NCBI RefSeq assembly: GCF_002042965.1
Contig: NZ_MZNT01000017.1
Span: forward strand, 105,641-169,640
Reading direction: 5' to 3'
Source: Paenibacillus sp. 32352
Lineage (GTDB): Bacteria > Bacillota > Bacilli > Paenibacillales > NBRC-103111
DNA length: 64,000 bases
Of this stretch, positions 53,383 to 62,654 are shown in pieces. The translations under genes and the position numbers were made by a program. Under the pieces are notes generated by a model that was not told where the DNA came from, searched no databases, and saw only the letters and a list, made by a program, of their open reading frames with translations. Numbering within the stretch: position 1 is the stretch's first letter; each line of letters starts with the position of its first letter.

Positions 53383-54452
53383 GAGGAATAGACTTTATAT
53401 CGGACAGGCTAGGCTATATCATCATTTATTTGGTGAATATTGCCCTTGCCCTATGCGTCGTTGAATTGGCTCTGCAACCACAGGGGGTATCGCTCCAAAC
53501 GGACAATATCGTATATATTATTATTTTATCGTTAGCGGGTGTATGTGCTTATTTGCTTATTGATTACGTACGGCAAAGGGAGTACTTTCTCCGGCTGTCT
53601 GGGATTCGCAAGCACCATGAGCCTATGGAGCGTATCAGCGGCTTGCCAGTAGGTGTGAAAAAGGAACAAATGATTATGATGGAGCTGATGCATGAGCTGT
53701 ACAGCGGGTGCGAGGAGCGGTTGGCGCAATACAGAAAGCAGCAGGAGCAGCATGATGTGTTTATTCGACAGTGGGTTCATCAGATGAAAACACCTGTATC
53801 CGTCATCGATCTTCTGACACAGAAGACAGAATCCTCGGAAGAGCATGTTCCGCTGAATGTGCTGCAAAGCATCCAGGAGGAGAACGACCGTTTGGCGCAT
53901 GGGCTTGATATGATGCTGCAGACCGCGCGTCTGGAGAAGTTCGAGCTGGATGTGCATGTGAAACAAGTCAACCTGGAGCAAACGATCCGAAGTGTCATCA
54001 ATGAACATAAGAGGGCCTGCATTCGACGCGGAGTATATCCCAAGTTGACGGTCGAAGCTGATGTCCGGTTTGTAGAAACCGATGAGAAGTGGATCGCGGT
54101 GATCATTAGGCAAATTGTCACCAATGCCATTAAATATGCCAAGAGAACGGCCGATCCGGCAGACAAGCAGCTTGAGATCAAGCTGTCCAAGGGCAAGGAC
54201 GGGGTCTGCGCGTCTTTTAGCGACACGGGAATCGGTATCCCGGAGCAGGATTTGCCTCGCGTCTTCGAGCCTTTTTTCACCGGAGAGAATGGCCGGAAGG
54301 TAGGGGAGTCGACCGGCATGGGCCTTTATTTGGTCAAGGAGCTTTGCCGCAAGCTTGGACATCGCGTACAGATCGCCTCCATCGAAGGGGAGGGAACGAC
54401 GGTTACTCTGCATTTTCCGCCTTCTTCGGTGCTTCATGACATTCTTACATGA
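53379..54452 (+). CDS. BceS-like intramembrane-sensing histidine kinase
   Basis: The 357-residue kinase has two N-terminal TMs (about 10-32 and 43-62) with only a short loop between, so it has no outside sensor domain. This is the hallmark of BceS-type kinases, which read the transport activity of BceAB. The phosphorylated His134 sits in FIRQWVHQMKTPVSV; the ATP-binding part has NAIKYA (N box), FSDTGIGIPEQDL (G1) and GMGLYL (G2). It starts with GTG overlapping the regulator stop. Confidence 0.9.
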   Translation: MRGIDFISDRLGYIIIYLVNIALALCVVELALQPQGVSLQTDNIVYIIILSLAGVCAYLLIDYVRQREYFLRLSGIRKHHEPMERISGLPVGVKKEQMIMMELMHELYSGCEERLAQYRKQQEQHDVFIRQWVHQMKTPVSVIDLLTQKTESSEEHVPLNVLQSIQEENDRLAHGLDMMLQTARLEKFELDVHVKQVNLEQTIRSVINEHKRACIRRGVYPKLTVEADVRFVETDEKWIAVIIRQIVTNAIKYAKRTADPADKQLEIKLSKGKDGVCASFSDTGIGIPEQDLPRVFEPFFTGENGRKVGESTGMGLYLVKELCRKLGHRVQIASIEGEGTTVTLHFPPSSVLHDILT

Positions 54453-54460
54453 TAGAAAGG

Positions 54461-54474
54461 TGACAACATTGTAA
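54461..54474 (+). promoter_or_regulatory. BceR-type binding site in the bceAB promoter
   Basis: TGACA-ACAT-TGTAA matches the inverted-repeat pattern TNACA-N4-TGTAA of BceR-like regulators. A second TGTAA half-site lies 20 bases on (54490). TATACT at 54529-54534 is a likely -10 with no good -35, as expected for an activator-dependent promoter. Confidence 0.75.
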
Positions 54475-54575
54475 GAAAGCCGCCTGTTTTGTAAGGTGAA
54501 TCGATAGCAGCCAGGGCCCTCCTTTTTTTATACTAGAGGCAGTTACGTAAAGAGTGATCGTAAGGAGGCCAGTAC

Positions 54576-55355
54576 ATGGCAGTATTAAGAACGGAGAATT
54601 TATGCAAAACCTATGGGTCCAAAAACGGCAATGCCTTCTATAGAGCGCTGGATCAAGTACAGCTTGAGGTTCAGGAGGGGGAGTTCGTCGGTGTCATGGG
54701 GCCTTCAGGCAGCGGCAAGACGACGCTTCTTAATCTTCTCGCTACCATAGATAAGCCTACTTCAGGACATATCGAAATCAATGGAACGAACCCTAGTAAG
54801 CTGAATAATAAGCAGCTCGCTTTATTTCGTCGCAGGCAGCTCGGATTTATATTCCAGGACTTTAATCTGCTGGAGACGCTGAGCATCAAAGAAAACATCA
54901 TCCTGCCCCTCGTGCTGGAAAATACAAAAGCGGCTGACATCGAGCGGAAGGTTCAGGAAATTGCCGAAACGCTCAACATTACCCATCTGCTGGATAAGCG
55001 CACCTATGAGGTGTCCGGGGGGCAGCAGCAGCGAGCCGCCATAGCCCGCGCCATGATCCATCAGCCTGCTCTTCTGCTGGCGGACGAGCTTACGGGGAAC
55101 CTCGATTCGAAGGCTGCCAAGGATGTCATGGAGTCGCTCAAGGAAATGAATGAGGAGCGGGGGGCTACCATTCTTATGGTGACTCACGATCCTTTTGCCG
55201 CGAGCTATTGCAAGCGAATCCTTTTTATAAAGGACGGCAGGCTGTTCAATGAAATTCGCAGAGGCTCCAGCAGGCAGGCCTTCTTCCAGCAAATCCTGGA
55301 TGCCCTAAGCTATTTGGGAGGGAACTTCGATGACTTTTCGACAGCTCGCTCTTAA
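54576..55355 (+). CDS. BceA-like ABC transporter ATP-binding protein
   Basis: The 259-residue protein has Walker A GPSGSGKTT, Q-loop FIFQDFNLLETLS, signature VSGGQQQR, Walker B LLLADELTGNLDSK (Glu-Leu in place of Glu-Pro) and MVTHD. It belongs to the MacB/BceA group. With the permease it removes peptide antibiotics from their lipid targets (bacitracin-like). TAAGGAGGCCAGTAC precedes the ATG. The end overlaps bceB by 26 bases. Confidence 0.92.
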   Translation: MAVLRTENLCKTYGSKNGNAFYRALDQVQLEVQEGEFVGVMGPSGSGKTTLLNLLATIDKPTSGHIEINGTNPSKLNNKQLALFRRRQLGFIFQDFNLLETLSIKENIILPLVLENTKAADIERKVQEIAETLNITHLLDKRTYEVSGGQQQRAAIARAMIHQPALLLADELTGNLDSKAAKDVMESLKEMNEERGATILMVTHDPFAASYCKRILFIKDGRLFNEIRRGSSRQAFFQQILDALSYLGGNFDDFSTARS

Positions 55356-57270
55356 AAATATTCAGGGCAATTGGCATCGATACATCGCTTTTTTCCTGAG
55401 CAGCACGTTTTCCGTCATGATCTTTTACATCTATGCCTCCTTTATCTTTCACCCCGACGTGGTGAACGGAACGATTCAGGCGGCTGCCAAGGTAAGACAG
55501 GGAATGGTGGGCTGCGAATTTCTGATCGTGATTTTCTCGTTTTTCTTCGTGCTGTACGCCAGCTTTGCTTTTTTGAAGACGCGCAAGAAGGAGATCGGCC
55601 TGCTGACCCTGTTCGGCATGACCCGATCCCAAATTAATAGGCTGGTGCTGTATGAGAATGTCGCCATCGCCATCCTATCCATCGTTGTCGGCTGCGGTCT
55701 CGGCACCCTGTTCTCCAAGCTGTTTTTTATGGCTTTAGCCGAGCTCTTGCAAGTGGATAACCCAATACGGTTTCTTATCGTTCCGAAGGCGTTATTTATT
55801 ACAGCGATCGGTTTTCTGGTATTGTTTTTCGCCATTACGCTAATTACATTGGTCGGCATGAGCAGGAATCAGGTCATTGAGCTGTTAAAGGCGTCCAAGC
55901 AGCCCAAAACGATGCCGGTCTCATCCAAATGGCTTGTCCTTTTGTCGGCGGCTTGTCTTATCACAGGGTATTACTTTGCTTATACTACAACTCCAAACAA
56001 CCTGGTCGTTGTGATGCTGCCTGTTATCTTTCTTGTGGTGGTGGGCACGTATTTTCTATTTACCCAAGCGAGCGTGGCGATCTTGAAACGGCTGCAGCGG
56101 CTGCCTCATATTTACTATCGTAACATCCAATTGATTACGATCTCGCAGCTTGTCTTCAAAATGAAGGATAATGCCAGAATCCTGTTTACGGTATCTATTT
56201 TAAGCGCGGTTATTTTATCGGCGTCCGGGTCGGTATACATGTTTTATCAAGGCGCTCGGGGGCAGATCCTGGACCATTTTCCCCAAACGATCGGTTATGT
56301 GGCTAAAGGCTCTGACATTCCTGCTTCTTTGGAGCCTGAGCGGGTGAAAGAAGTTATGTCCCGTCAAGGGATACAAGTGGATCATCAGATTCAAACGGCG
56401 GGCATTCTTACCTCTATACAAATCAAGGCCTTTCATAACAGGGAGATCAAAGCCCTCCTCTTGCCGTATGACCTTTATAACGACTTGGCAAGGCAGAATC
56501 AGAGACAAGGCGGTGGCAAGACCAGCATCAGCGTTGAACCGGGTCATGCGCTGATCATCAATCCTTACTCCGAATCCGAGGTGGTCCTCTTTGGAAAAGG
56601 CGATTTATTGTCGACGACAGCGGCAGGGTCTGAACTAACGCTGCGAATGGACGGCCAGCTGGACGGTGCTATCTTGAACCCTATATTGGAAGCAACCTAT
56701 ATCGTTCTGCTTAACGATAAGCAATTTCAATCCATACTTAGTTCAACGCCGGAGGAGCGAAAAGCCTCTTATATCGGTTACGAGCTGAAGGACTGGGAAA
56801 ACGCAAACGGGGCCATCAAGGAGCTGGAAGACAGTCTGACTGCCGAGCAGAAAAAGCGGTTCGCCAATCGGACGGAAGCCTTCTGGGGCATGAAGCAGTT
56901 CAGTTCCTTAACGCTGTTCATCGGGATGTTTGTCAGCGTATTATTCTTTATGGCGTCCGGAAGCATGCTGTATTTCAAGCTGTTTACGGAGCTGCAGGAG
57001 GATCAGGCTCAGTACAAGGCATTAACCCGGATCGGCGTCTCCATGCAGGAAATACGCAAAATTACGAATATCCAAATCGGGCTCATCTTCTTTATCCCTG
57101 TAGTGGTCGGTAGCATCCAAGCCGGGTTTGCTTATAAAGCGCTAAGTAATCTCGTCAGTATTTCCGTTTGGAAATACGGATTGGCGATTATGCTGATTTA
57201 CGCGGTGATGCAGCTGTTTTACTTCCTGCTGACACGACAGGCCTATATGAAACAAATGAAGCATGAATAG
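55330..57270 (+). CDS. BceB-like ABC transporter permease
   Basis: The 646-residue permease has ten predicted TMs: one at the N-terminus, three in the first FtsX-like domain (about 55-185), two in the middle, a large outside loop between TM7 and TM8 (about 305-520) that is the peptide-sensing part in the family, and three at the end. LLTLFGMTRSQINRLVLYEN is the coupling loop. Together with BceA it detoxifies cell-wall peptide antibiotics and signals to BceS. Which antibiotic is unknown. Confidence 0.92.
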   Translation: MTFRQLALKNIQGNWHRYIAFFLSSTFSVMIFYIYASFIFHPDVVNGTIQAAAKVRQGMVGCEFLIVIFSFFFVLYASFAFLKTRKKEIGLLTLFGMTRSQINRLVLYENVAIAILSIVVGCGLGTLFSKLFFMALAELLQVDNPIRFLIVPKALFITAIGFLVLFFAITLITLVGMSRNQVIELLKASKQPKTMPVSSKWLVLLSAACLITGYYFAYTTTPNNLVVVMLPVIFLVVVGTYFLFTQASVAILKRLQRLPHIYYRNIQLITISQLVFKMKDNARILFTVSILSAVILSASGSVYMFYQGARGQILDHFPQTIGYVAKGSDIPASLEPERVKEVMSRQGIQVDHQIQTAGILTSIQIKAFHNREIKALLLPYDLYNDLARQNQRQGGGKTSISVEPGHALIINPYSESEVVLFGKGDLLSTTAAGSELTLRMDGQLDGAILNPILEATYIVLLNDKQFQSILSSTPEERKASYIGYELKDWENANGAIKELEDSLTAEQKKRFANRTEAFWGMKQFSSLTLFIGMFVSVLFFMASGSMLYFKLFTELQEDQAQYKALTRIGVSMQEIRKITNIQIGLIFFIPVVVGSIQAGFAYKALSNLVSISVWKYGLAIMLIYAVMQLFYFLLTRQAYMKQMKHE

Positions 57271-57277
57271 AAAAATG

Positions 57278-57308
57278 GACTAGGAACAAGTGTTCCTGGT
57301 CTTTTTCT
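57278..57308 (+). terminator. Terminator after bceB
   Basis: GACTAGGAACA and TGTTCCTGGTC pair around AG, followed by TTTTTC. Confidence 0.8.
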
Positions 57309-57444
57309 TTTTAAGCTGGCGAAATGTTGGGGAAAATTGGATAAAAACGGATTTGACACGGTATTCCCGGTAGCATAGACTAGCTGTAGAGAAGGTTGAA
57401 ATAGTACGTTTTGAAAGCGCCAAATCAAGAACGGAGGCCGTGCA

Positions 57445-58158
57445 TTGCATTCGGATTTTAAGCAGTGGAGTCATATGTTTAAGCTGGACCCGGACCGGGA
57501 AATATCGGATGAATGGCTGGAAAAGGTATGTCTTTCGGGAACCGATGCCATTATGGTTGGAGGCTCTACAGGGGTTACCTTTGACAATACAGTAGATCTT
57601 TTATCGCGGATTAGAAGATACGAGGTGCCTTGTGTACTGGAGGTATCCGATCTGGATGCCATTGTGCCGGGCTTTGACAGTTTTTTTATTCCCATGGTAT
57701 TGAATGCGGGGAATCCTCAATGGATCGTAGGACATCACCAGAGAGCGCTTCGTGAATACGGAGCTCTATTGGACTGGAGCCAAGTGGCGACGGAAGGATA
57801 CGTGATATTGAACGAGCAGTCCGCGGCAGCGCAGATAACAGAAGCGAATACGGAGCTGGACATCAAGGATGTCGAGGCCTATGCCAGAATGGCGGACCGC
57901 TTGCTGCATTGTCCGGTTTTTTATATGGAATACAGCGGTGTGTTTGGCAATATGGAATGGGTTGCTCGAGTGAAGGGGCTCTTGAAGGACGCGAGATTGT
58001 TTTACGGTGGCGGTATTGATAGTCCGGAGAAGGCTTATCAAGCGGCCGCGGCAGCGCATACCGTTATTGTGGGCAATGTCGTCTATGATCAGCCGGAGCA
58101 GGCTTTGGCCACCGTACAAGCGGTAAGAGAGGCAAAGGCCGCAAGCAATATGCAGTGA
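57445..58158 (+). CDS. pcrB: Heptaprenylglyceryl phosphate synthase
   Basis: PcrB joins heptaprenyl diphosphate to glycerol-1-phosphate, making an archaeal-type ether lipid found in Bacillales. The 237-residue TIM barrel has KLDPDRE, VGGSTGVT, the FIPMVLNAGNP segment and LFYGGGIDSPEKA phosphate loop. The start is TTG at 57445, with ACGGAGG seven bases upstream. It is the first gene of the conserved pcrB-pcrA-ligA order and lies 16 bases before pcrA. Confidence 0.92.
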   Translation: MHSDFKQWSHMFKLDPDREISDEWLEKVCLSGTDAIMVGGSTGVTFDNTVDLLSRIRRYEVPCVLEVSDLDAIVPGFDSFFIPMVLNAGNPQWIVGHHQRALREYGALLDWSQVATEGYVILNEQSAAAQITEANTELDIKDVEAYARMADRLLHCPVFYMEYSGVFGNMEWVARVKGLLKDARLFYGGGIDSPEKAYQAAAAAHTVIVGNVVYDQPEQALATVQAVREAKAASNMQ

Positions 58159-58174
58159 AAGGAATTGAAGTACA

Positions 58175-60517
58175 ATGAACGATACGTTTGACATATTTGC
58201 ATCCATACAAACCTTGAACCCTCAGCAAAAGAAGGCCGTAGAAACCGTAGACGGCCCATTGTTGATTATGGCGGGAGCGGGCAGCGGTAAAACCCGCGTG
58301 TTGACGCACCGGATCGCCTATTTGATAGCCACGAGAAAAGCAGCCCCTTGGAGCATACTGGCCATCACCTTTACGAATAAAGCGGCCAGAGAGATGCAGG
58401 AGCGCGTAGGCAAGCTGGTGGGCCCCGGCGGCCAGGACATCTGGGTATCTACGTTTCACTCTATGTGCGTAAGAATTCTTCGCAAGGACATATCGCGCAT
58501 CGGGTTTTCTTCCAGCTTTACTATTCTGGATTCCGGCGATCAGCTGTCCGTTGTCAAGAACTGCATGAAGGAGCTTAACATCGACTCCAAGAAATTCGAG
58601 CCGAAAGCGGTTCAGGCTGCCATCAGTACGGCCAAGAACGAGCTGAAGACGCCGGAAATGCTCGAGAACCTGATCGGGGACTATTTTGACGGCATTGTGG
58701 CCAGGGTGTACAAGCTCTACCAGAAAAAGCTGAAGATGAACAACTCTTTGGACTTTGACGACCTGATTATGACCACGATTCAATTGTTCAAGGAAGTTCC
58801 GGAAGTGCTGGAGTTTTACCAGAACAAATTCCAATATATCCATGTAGACGAATATCAGGATACGAACCGCGCTCAATATATGCTGTGCCTCATGCTTGCA
58901 GACAAGCATAAACGCATTTGTGTCGTCGGGGATAGCGATCAGTCGATCTATCGTTGGCGGGGTGCGGATATCAGCAATATCCTGAACTTTGAGAAGGATT
59001 ACCCCAACGCGACGACCATATTGCTGGAGCAAAATTACCGGTCGACCTCGAATATCTTGAATGCCGCGAACAAGGTTATTTCCAACAATGCCGGACGCAA
59101 GGCCAAGAACCTGTGGACCGATAAGGGCGAGGGCAATAAAATTCGCTTCTACCAAGCGGATTCGGAGCATGAAGAAGGGTACTTTATCACCAATGAAATT
59201 AATAAAAATGTAAAAAACGGTAAACGATACGACCAGCATGCGATCTTGTACCGTACGAACGCCCAGTCCCGGGTTATAGAGGAAATATTGATCAAATCGG
59301 ATATTCCTTATCAGATCGTTGGCGGCATCAAGTTCTATGACCGTAAAGAGATCAAGGATATTCTTGCTTACTTGCGGCTTATTTCCAATACGGATGACGA
59401 TGTAAGCTTTATGAGGATTGTCAATGTACCCAAGCGCGGGATCGGTGATACGACGGTCGATCGCTTAATGGAGGCGGCAGGCAGACGAGGCATTTCGATG
59501 TTCGCGATGCTTGAAGAGATCGATGGTCTGGAAATCAGCGGCAAAGCGAAGAACGCGCTGAGTGATTTCCGCGAGATGATCGACAATCTGAATCGAATGG
59601 TCGAATATTTATCTGTCACCGAGCTGACGGAAAAAATGCTGGAGCTCACGGAATACCGGCTGGAGCTGCAGCGTGAGAAAACGATCGAGTCGACGGCCCG
59701 GCTTGAAAATATAGATGAGTTCCTGTCCGTTACGATGGAATTTGAAAAGCGCAATGAGGATAAATCGCTCGTTTCCTTCTTGACCGATTTGGCGCTTATT
59801 GCCGATATCGACTCGATGAACGATGCCGCGGAGGATGCGGCCGATGCCAATAATTCGGTCGTTCTCATGACGATGCATAGCGCAAAGGGACTGGAATTCC
59901 CTATCGTGTTTATCATCGGGATGGAGGAGGGCGTGTTCCCTCACAGCCGCGCTTCTAATGATAATGAGGAGCTTGAGGAGGAGCGGCGGCTTGCCTACGT
60001 CGGTATTACCCGCGCGGAACAAGAGCTGTTCCTGACCTGCGCCAGAATGCGGACGCTCTTCGGCCGTACGAACATGAACCCTCCATCCCGGTTCTTGAGC
60101 GAGATTCCGGAGGAGCTGCTAGAGGCAGCTTCGCCTGGAGGGACGATAGGCGGCGGCCGGGCGGTCAGCTCCTGGGGGAGCCGGGAGGGCCGTTACGGCA
60201 ACGGAGGCAGCTTCGGCTCCGCCGGGGCTGGAAGCACCTCTACGGCGGTGCCGAGCAAAGCGGCCGGCTTCCGGCCTACCGTGGGAGGCGCCGCTTCATC
60301 CGCTGCACGGCCTGCGGCAACCGCCAGCGGTGGCGCAGCCAAGCAGGTAGGCGACTACAAAATGGGCGATAAAGTCTCCCATGGCAAATGGGGAACCGGC
60401 GTTGTTGTCGCAATCAAGGGTGCCGGCGATGATACAGAGCTGCAGATCGCCTTTCCGGCGCCAGTCGGAGTCAAACGGCTGCTTGCCAAGTTTGCGCCGA
60501 TTACCAAGGAAAGCTGA
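58175..60517 (+). CDS. pcrA: ATP-dependent DNA helicase PcrA
   Basis: PcrA is the UvrD-type 3'-5' helicase used in repair and for removing RecA. The 780-residue protein has Q-motif LNPQQKKAV, Walker A AGAGSGKTR, motif II VDEYQDTN, motif III GDSDQSIYRWRGAD, motif V HSAKGLEFP and motif VI VGITRAEQELFLT. A Gly/Ser/Ala-rich linker (about 650-720) encoded by G+C-rich DNA leads to the C-terminal Tudor-like domain (GDYKMGDKVSHGKWGTG) that contacts RNA polymerase. AAAGGAATTGAAGTACA precedes the ATG. Confidence 0.97.
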   Translation: MNDTFDIFASIQTLNPQQKKAVETVDGPLLIMAGAGSGKTRVLTHRIAYLIATRKAAPWSILAITFTNKAAREMQERVGKLVGPGGQDIWVSTFHSMCVRILRKDISRIGFSSSFTILDSGDQLSVVKNCMKELNIDSKKFEPKAVQAAISTAKNELKTPEMLENLIGDYFDGIVARVYKLYQKKLKMNNSLDFDDLIMTTIQLFKEVPEVLEFYQNKFQYIHVDEYQDTNRAQYMLCLMLADKHKRICVVGDSDQSIYRWRGADISNILNFEKDYPNATTILLEQNYRSTSNILNAANKVISNNAGRKAKNLWTDKGEGNKIRFYQADSEHEEGYFITNEINKNVKNGKRYDQHAILYRTNAQSRVIEEILIKSDIPYQIVGGIKFYDRKEIKDILAYLRLISNTDDDVSFMRIVNVPKRGIGDTTVDRLMEAAGRRGISMFAMLEEIDGLEISGKAKNALSDFREMIDNLNRMVEYLSVTELTEKMLELTEYRLELQREKTIESTARLENIDEFLSVTMEFEKRNEDKSLVSFLTDLALIADIDSMNDAAEDAADANNSVVLMTMHSAKGLEFPIVFIIGMEEGVFPHSRASNDNEELEEERRLAYVGITRAEQELFLTCARMRTLFGRTNMNPPSRFLSEIPEELLEAASPGGTIGGGRAVSSWGSREGRYGNGGSFGSAGAGSTSTAVPSKAAGFRPTVGGAASSAARPAATASGGAAKQVGDYKMGDKVSHGKWGTGVVVAIKGAGDDTELQIAFPAPVGVKRLLAKFAPITKES

Positions 60518-60568
60518 AGTTAGAATGCCCGGGAACGGATTCTATTTGGAGAGGAAGGTTTTCTTTAT

Positions 60569-62587
60569 ATGACGGATGCTCTGCAGGCCATGAAAGCCCT
60601 CATCGAAGAAATTAACCATCATAATTATTTGTATTACACGAAGGATGAACCAAGCATCAGCGATGCGGAGTACGATAAATTGTACGACCGTCTGGTCGCT
60701 ATGGAGCGGGAGACGGGAATTACACTGCCCGACTCCCCAACCCAGAGGGTCGGAGACCAGCTCTTGAAAGGTTTCGATGAGCATAAGCACAGATCAAGGC
60801 TGTGGAGCTTGGATAAGGCCCAGAATCTAGACGATTTGATGGCGTGGCATACTCGTGCTTCCAAGCTTGTTAACGACTACAACAGCCGCAATCCGGAGAA
60901 TCCGCTTCCGCCGCTTTCCTTTGTCGTGGAGTTAAAGTTTGACGGGCTGACCCTCAACCTGACTTATGAGAACGGGGCTCTGGTCCAGGCGGCTACGCGC
61001 GGGAACGGAGTGGTCGGCGAGGGCATATTGGCTCAGGTTAAGACAATCCGGTCCATTCCGCTGACCATTCCTTACAATGAAGGCGTCATTGAAATTCAGG
61101 GCGAAGGCATCATGAACCTGTCCGTGCTGGAGGAGTACAACAAAACCGCGGCAGAGCCGCTTAAAAACGCCCGTAACGCGGCTGCAGGGGCGCTTAGAAA
61201 CCTGAACCCTAAAGTAACGGCGGAACGGAAGCTGAACGCTTATTTTTATAATGTTGGCTATACGGACGGCCTGGCCTTTGAGGACCATCGGGAGATGGTA
61301 GATTTCCTGCGGGACAACCGTTTCCGGGTGAGCCCGTTCGTCAAATTTTTCGATTCCATCGAAGCGGTCGTGCAGGAGCTGGAAAGCATCCTATCGATGC
61401 GCAATACCTTCGACTTTTTGATCGACGGGCTCGTCGTCAAAATCAACGATATGCGCACGCGGGAAGTGCTCGGCTACACCGATAAATTTCCGCGTTGGGC
61501 CGTCGCCTATAAATTCGAGGCGGAAGAGGCAGTTACCACGCTTTTGTCCGTATCCTGGGAAGTGGGCCGAACGGGCAAAATTACCCCTGTAGCCAAGGTC
61601 GAGCCTGTCGACATAGCAGGGGTTACAGTACAGAACTGTACGTTGAACAACATCGGCGATATCGAGCGGAAGAACTTGAAGCATGCTCTCGGGAGCCATG
61701 TGCTGATTCGCCGTTCCAATGACGTGATTCCGGAAATTCTCGGAAAGGCGACAGACGAACAGGACGGCGAAGAAATTGTCTATCCGGAGCACTGCCCTTC
61801 CTGCGGGTCCGTACTCGAACTAAAGGGCGCTCATTTGTTCTGCTTGAACCGTTTGGAGTGTAGGCCTCAGCTGATCGGCCGCATTACCCATTTTGCATCC
61901 CGTGACGCTATGGATATCGAGACGTTCAGCATCATGACGGCAGAGCAGCTGTATCAGGAGCTGGATGTTCGCGACCCTGCCGATTTATATGACTTGACCT
62001 TCGATGATTTAATCAAGCTGGACCGGTTCGGGGAGAAAAAGGCGAACAAGCTGCTCGCCGCTTTTGAGAAGAGCAAGCAGTGCGACTTGGCGTCGTTCTT
62101 GTTTGCGCTGGGCATTCCTAATACGGGCAAGACGACGACCAAGGTGCTGGCCGACCATTACCGAAGCCTTCAAAAGCTTATGGAGGCTACGACGGAAGAG
62201 CTCGTTACCCTGCAGGACATCGGGGAGATTGTGGCCGAGAGCATTGTCGGTTTCTTCCGCGATCCTGTCATGCAGCGAAGCATTGAGCGTCTGCTCCAAG
62301 CAGGGGTGAACCCCGTTAGTGAAGAAGCACCGGCGGTGGTTAATACGGATAATCCGTTTTTCGGCAAAACGGTCGTTCTGACCGGCACGTTGTCCGTCAT
62401 GAGCCGTGATGAAGCCGGCAAAAAGCTGGAGGCTATGGGGGCTAAGATTAACGGAAGTGTATCCAAAAAGACCGATATTGTCATTGCGGGTGAAAGTGCC
62501 GGAAGCAAGCTAACCAAAGCGCAAGAACTCGGCATTCGTATTATTGACGATGAGCAGGAGCTTCTGCAGCTGCTGGGAATGGCATAA
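60569..62587 (+). CDS. ligA: NAD-dependent DNA ligase, divergent LigA
   Basis: LigA seals nicks using NAD+. The 672-residue protein has domain Ia (HNYLYYTKDEPSISDAEYD), adenylation motif ELKFDG with the active Lys, Glu of IEIQGEG, OB fold, a Cys4 zinc site (CPSCGS and CLNRLEC), helix-hairpin-helix motifs and a C-terminal BRCT domain (ending LLQLLGMA). Several usual LigA motifs differ: KFDG for KIDG, TRGNGVVGEG for TRGDGxTGED, NARNAAAGAL for NPRNAAAGSL, and METFS-type MDIETFS where MDIDGLG is usual. Gene position still says housekeeping LigA. GAGAGGAAGG precedes the ATG. Confidence 0.92.
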   Translation: MTDALQAMKALIEEINHHNYLYYTKDEPSISDAEYDKLYDRLVAMERETGITLPDSPTQRVGDQLLKGFDEHKHRSRLWSLDKAQNLDDLMAWHTRASKLVNDYNSRNPENPLPPLSFVVELKFDGLTLNLTYENGALVQAATRGNGVVGEGILAQVKTIRSIPLTIPYNEGVIEIQGEGIMNLSVLEEYNKTAAEPLKNARNAAAGALRNLNPKVTAERKLNAYFYNVGYTDGLAFEDHREMVDFLRDNRFRVSPFVKFFDSIEAVVQELESILSMRNTFDFLIDGLVVKINDMRTREVLGYTDKFPRWAVAYKFEAEEAVTTLLSVSWEVGRTGKITPVAKVEPVDIAGVTVQNCTLNNIGDIERKNLKHALGSHVLIRRSNDVIPEILGKATDEQDGEEIVYPEHCPSCGSVLELKGAHLFCLNRLECRPQLIGRITHFASRDAMDIETFSIMTAEQLYQELDVRDPADLYDLTFDDLIKLDRFGEKKANKLLAAFEKSKQCDLASFLFALGIPNTGKTTTKVLADHYRSLQKLMEATTEELVTLQDIGEIVAESIVGFFRDPVMQRSIERLLQAGVNPVSEEAPAVVNTDNPFFGKTVVLTGTLSVMSRDEAGKKLEAMGAKINGSVSKKTDIVIAGESAGSKLTKAQELGIRIIDDEQELLQLLGMA

Positions 62588-62654
62588 GTTTATTTGAGGG
62601 GGAGGCGGAACGCCTCCTCTTTGGTTGTAAATCAGGCGAGGAGGGATCAAAGGG

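Noticed and set aside
58064..59239. 391-codon minus-strand frame across pcrB/pcrA
   Set aside because: It lies opposite intact helicase motifs and has no recognisable features.
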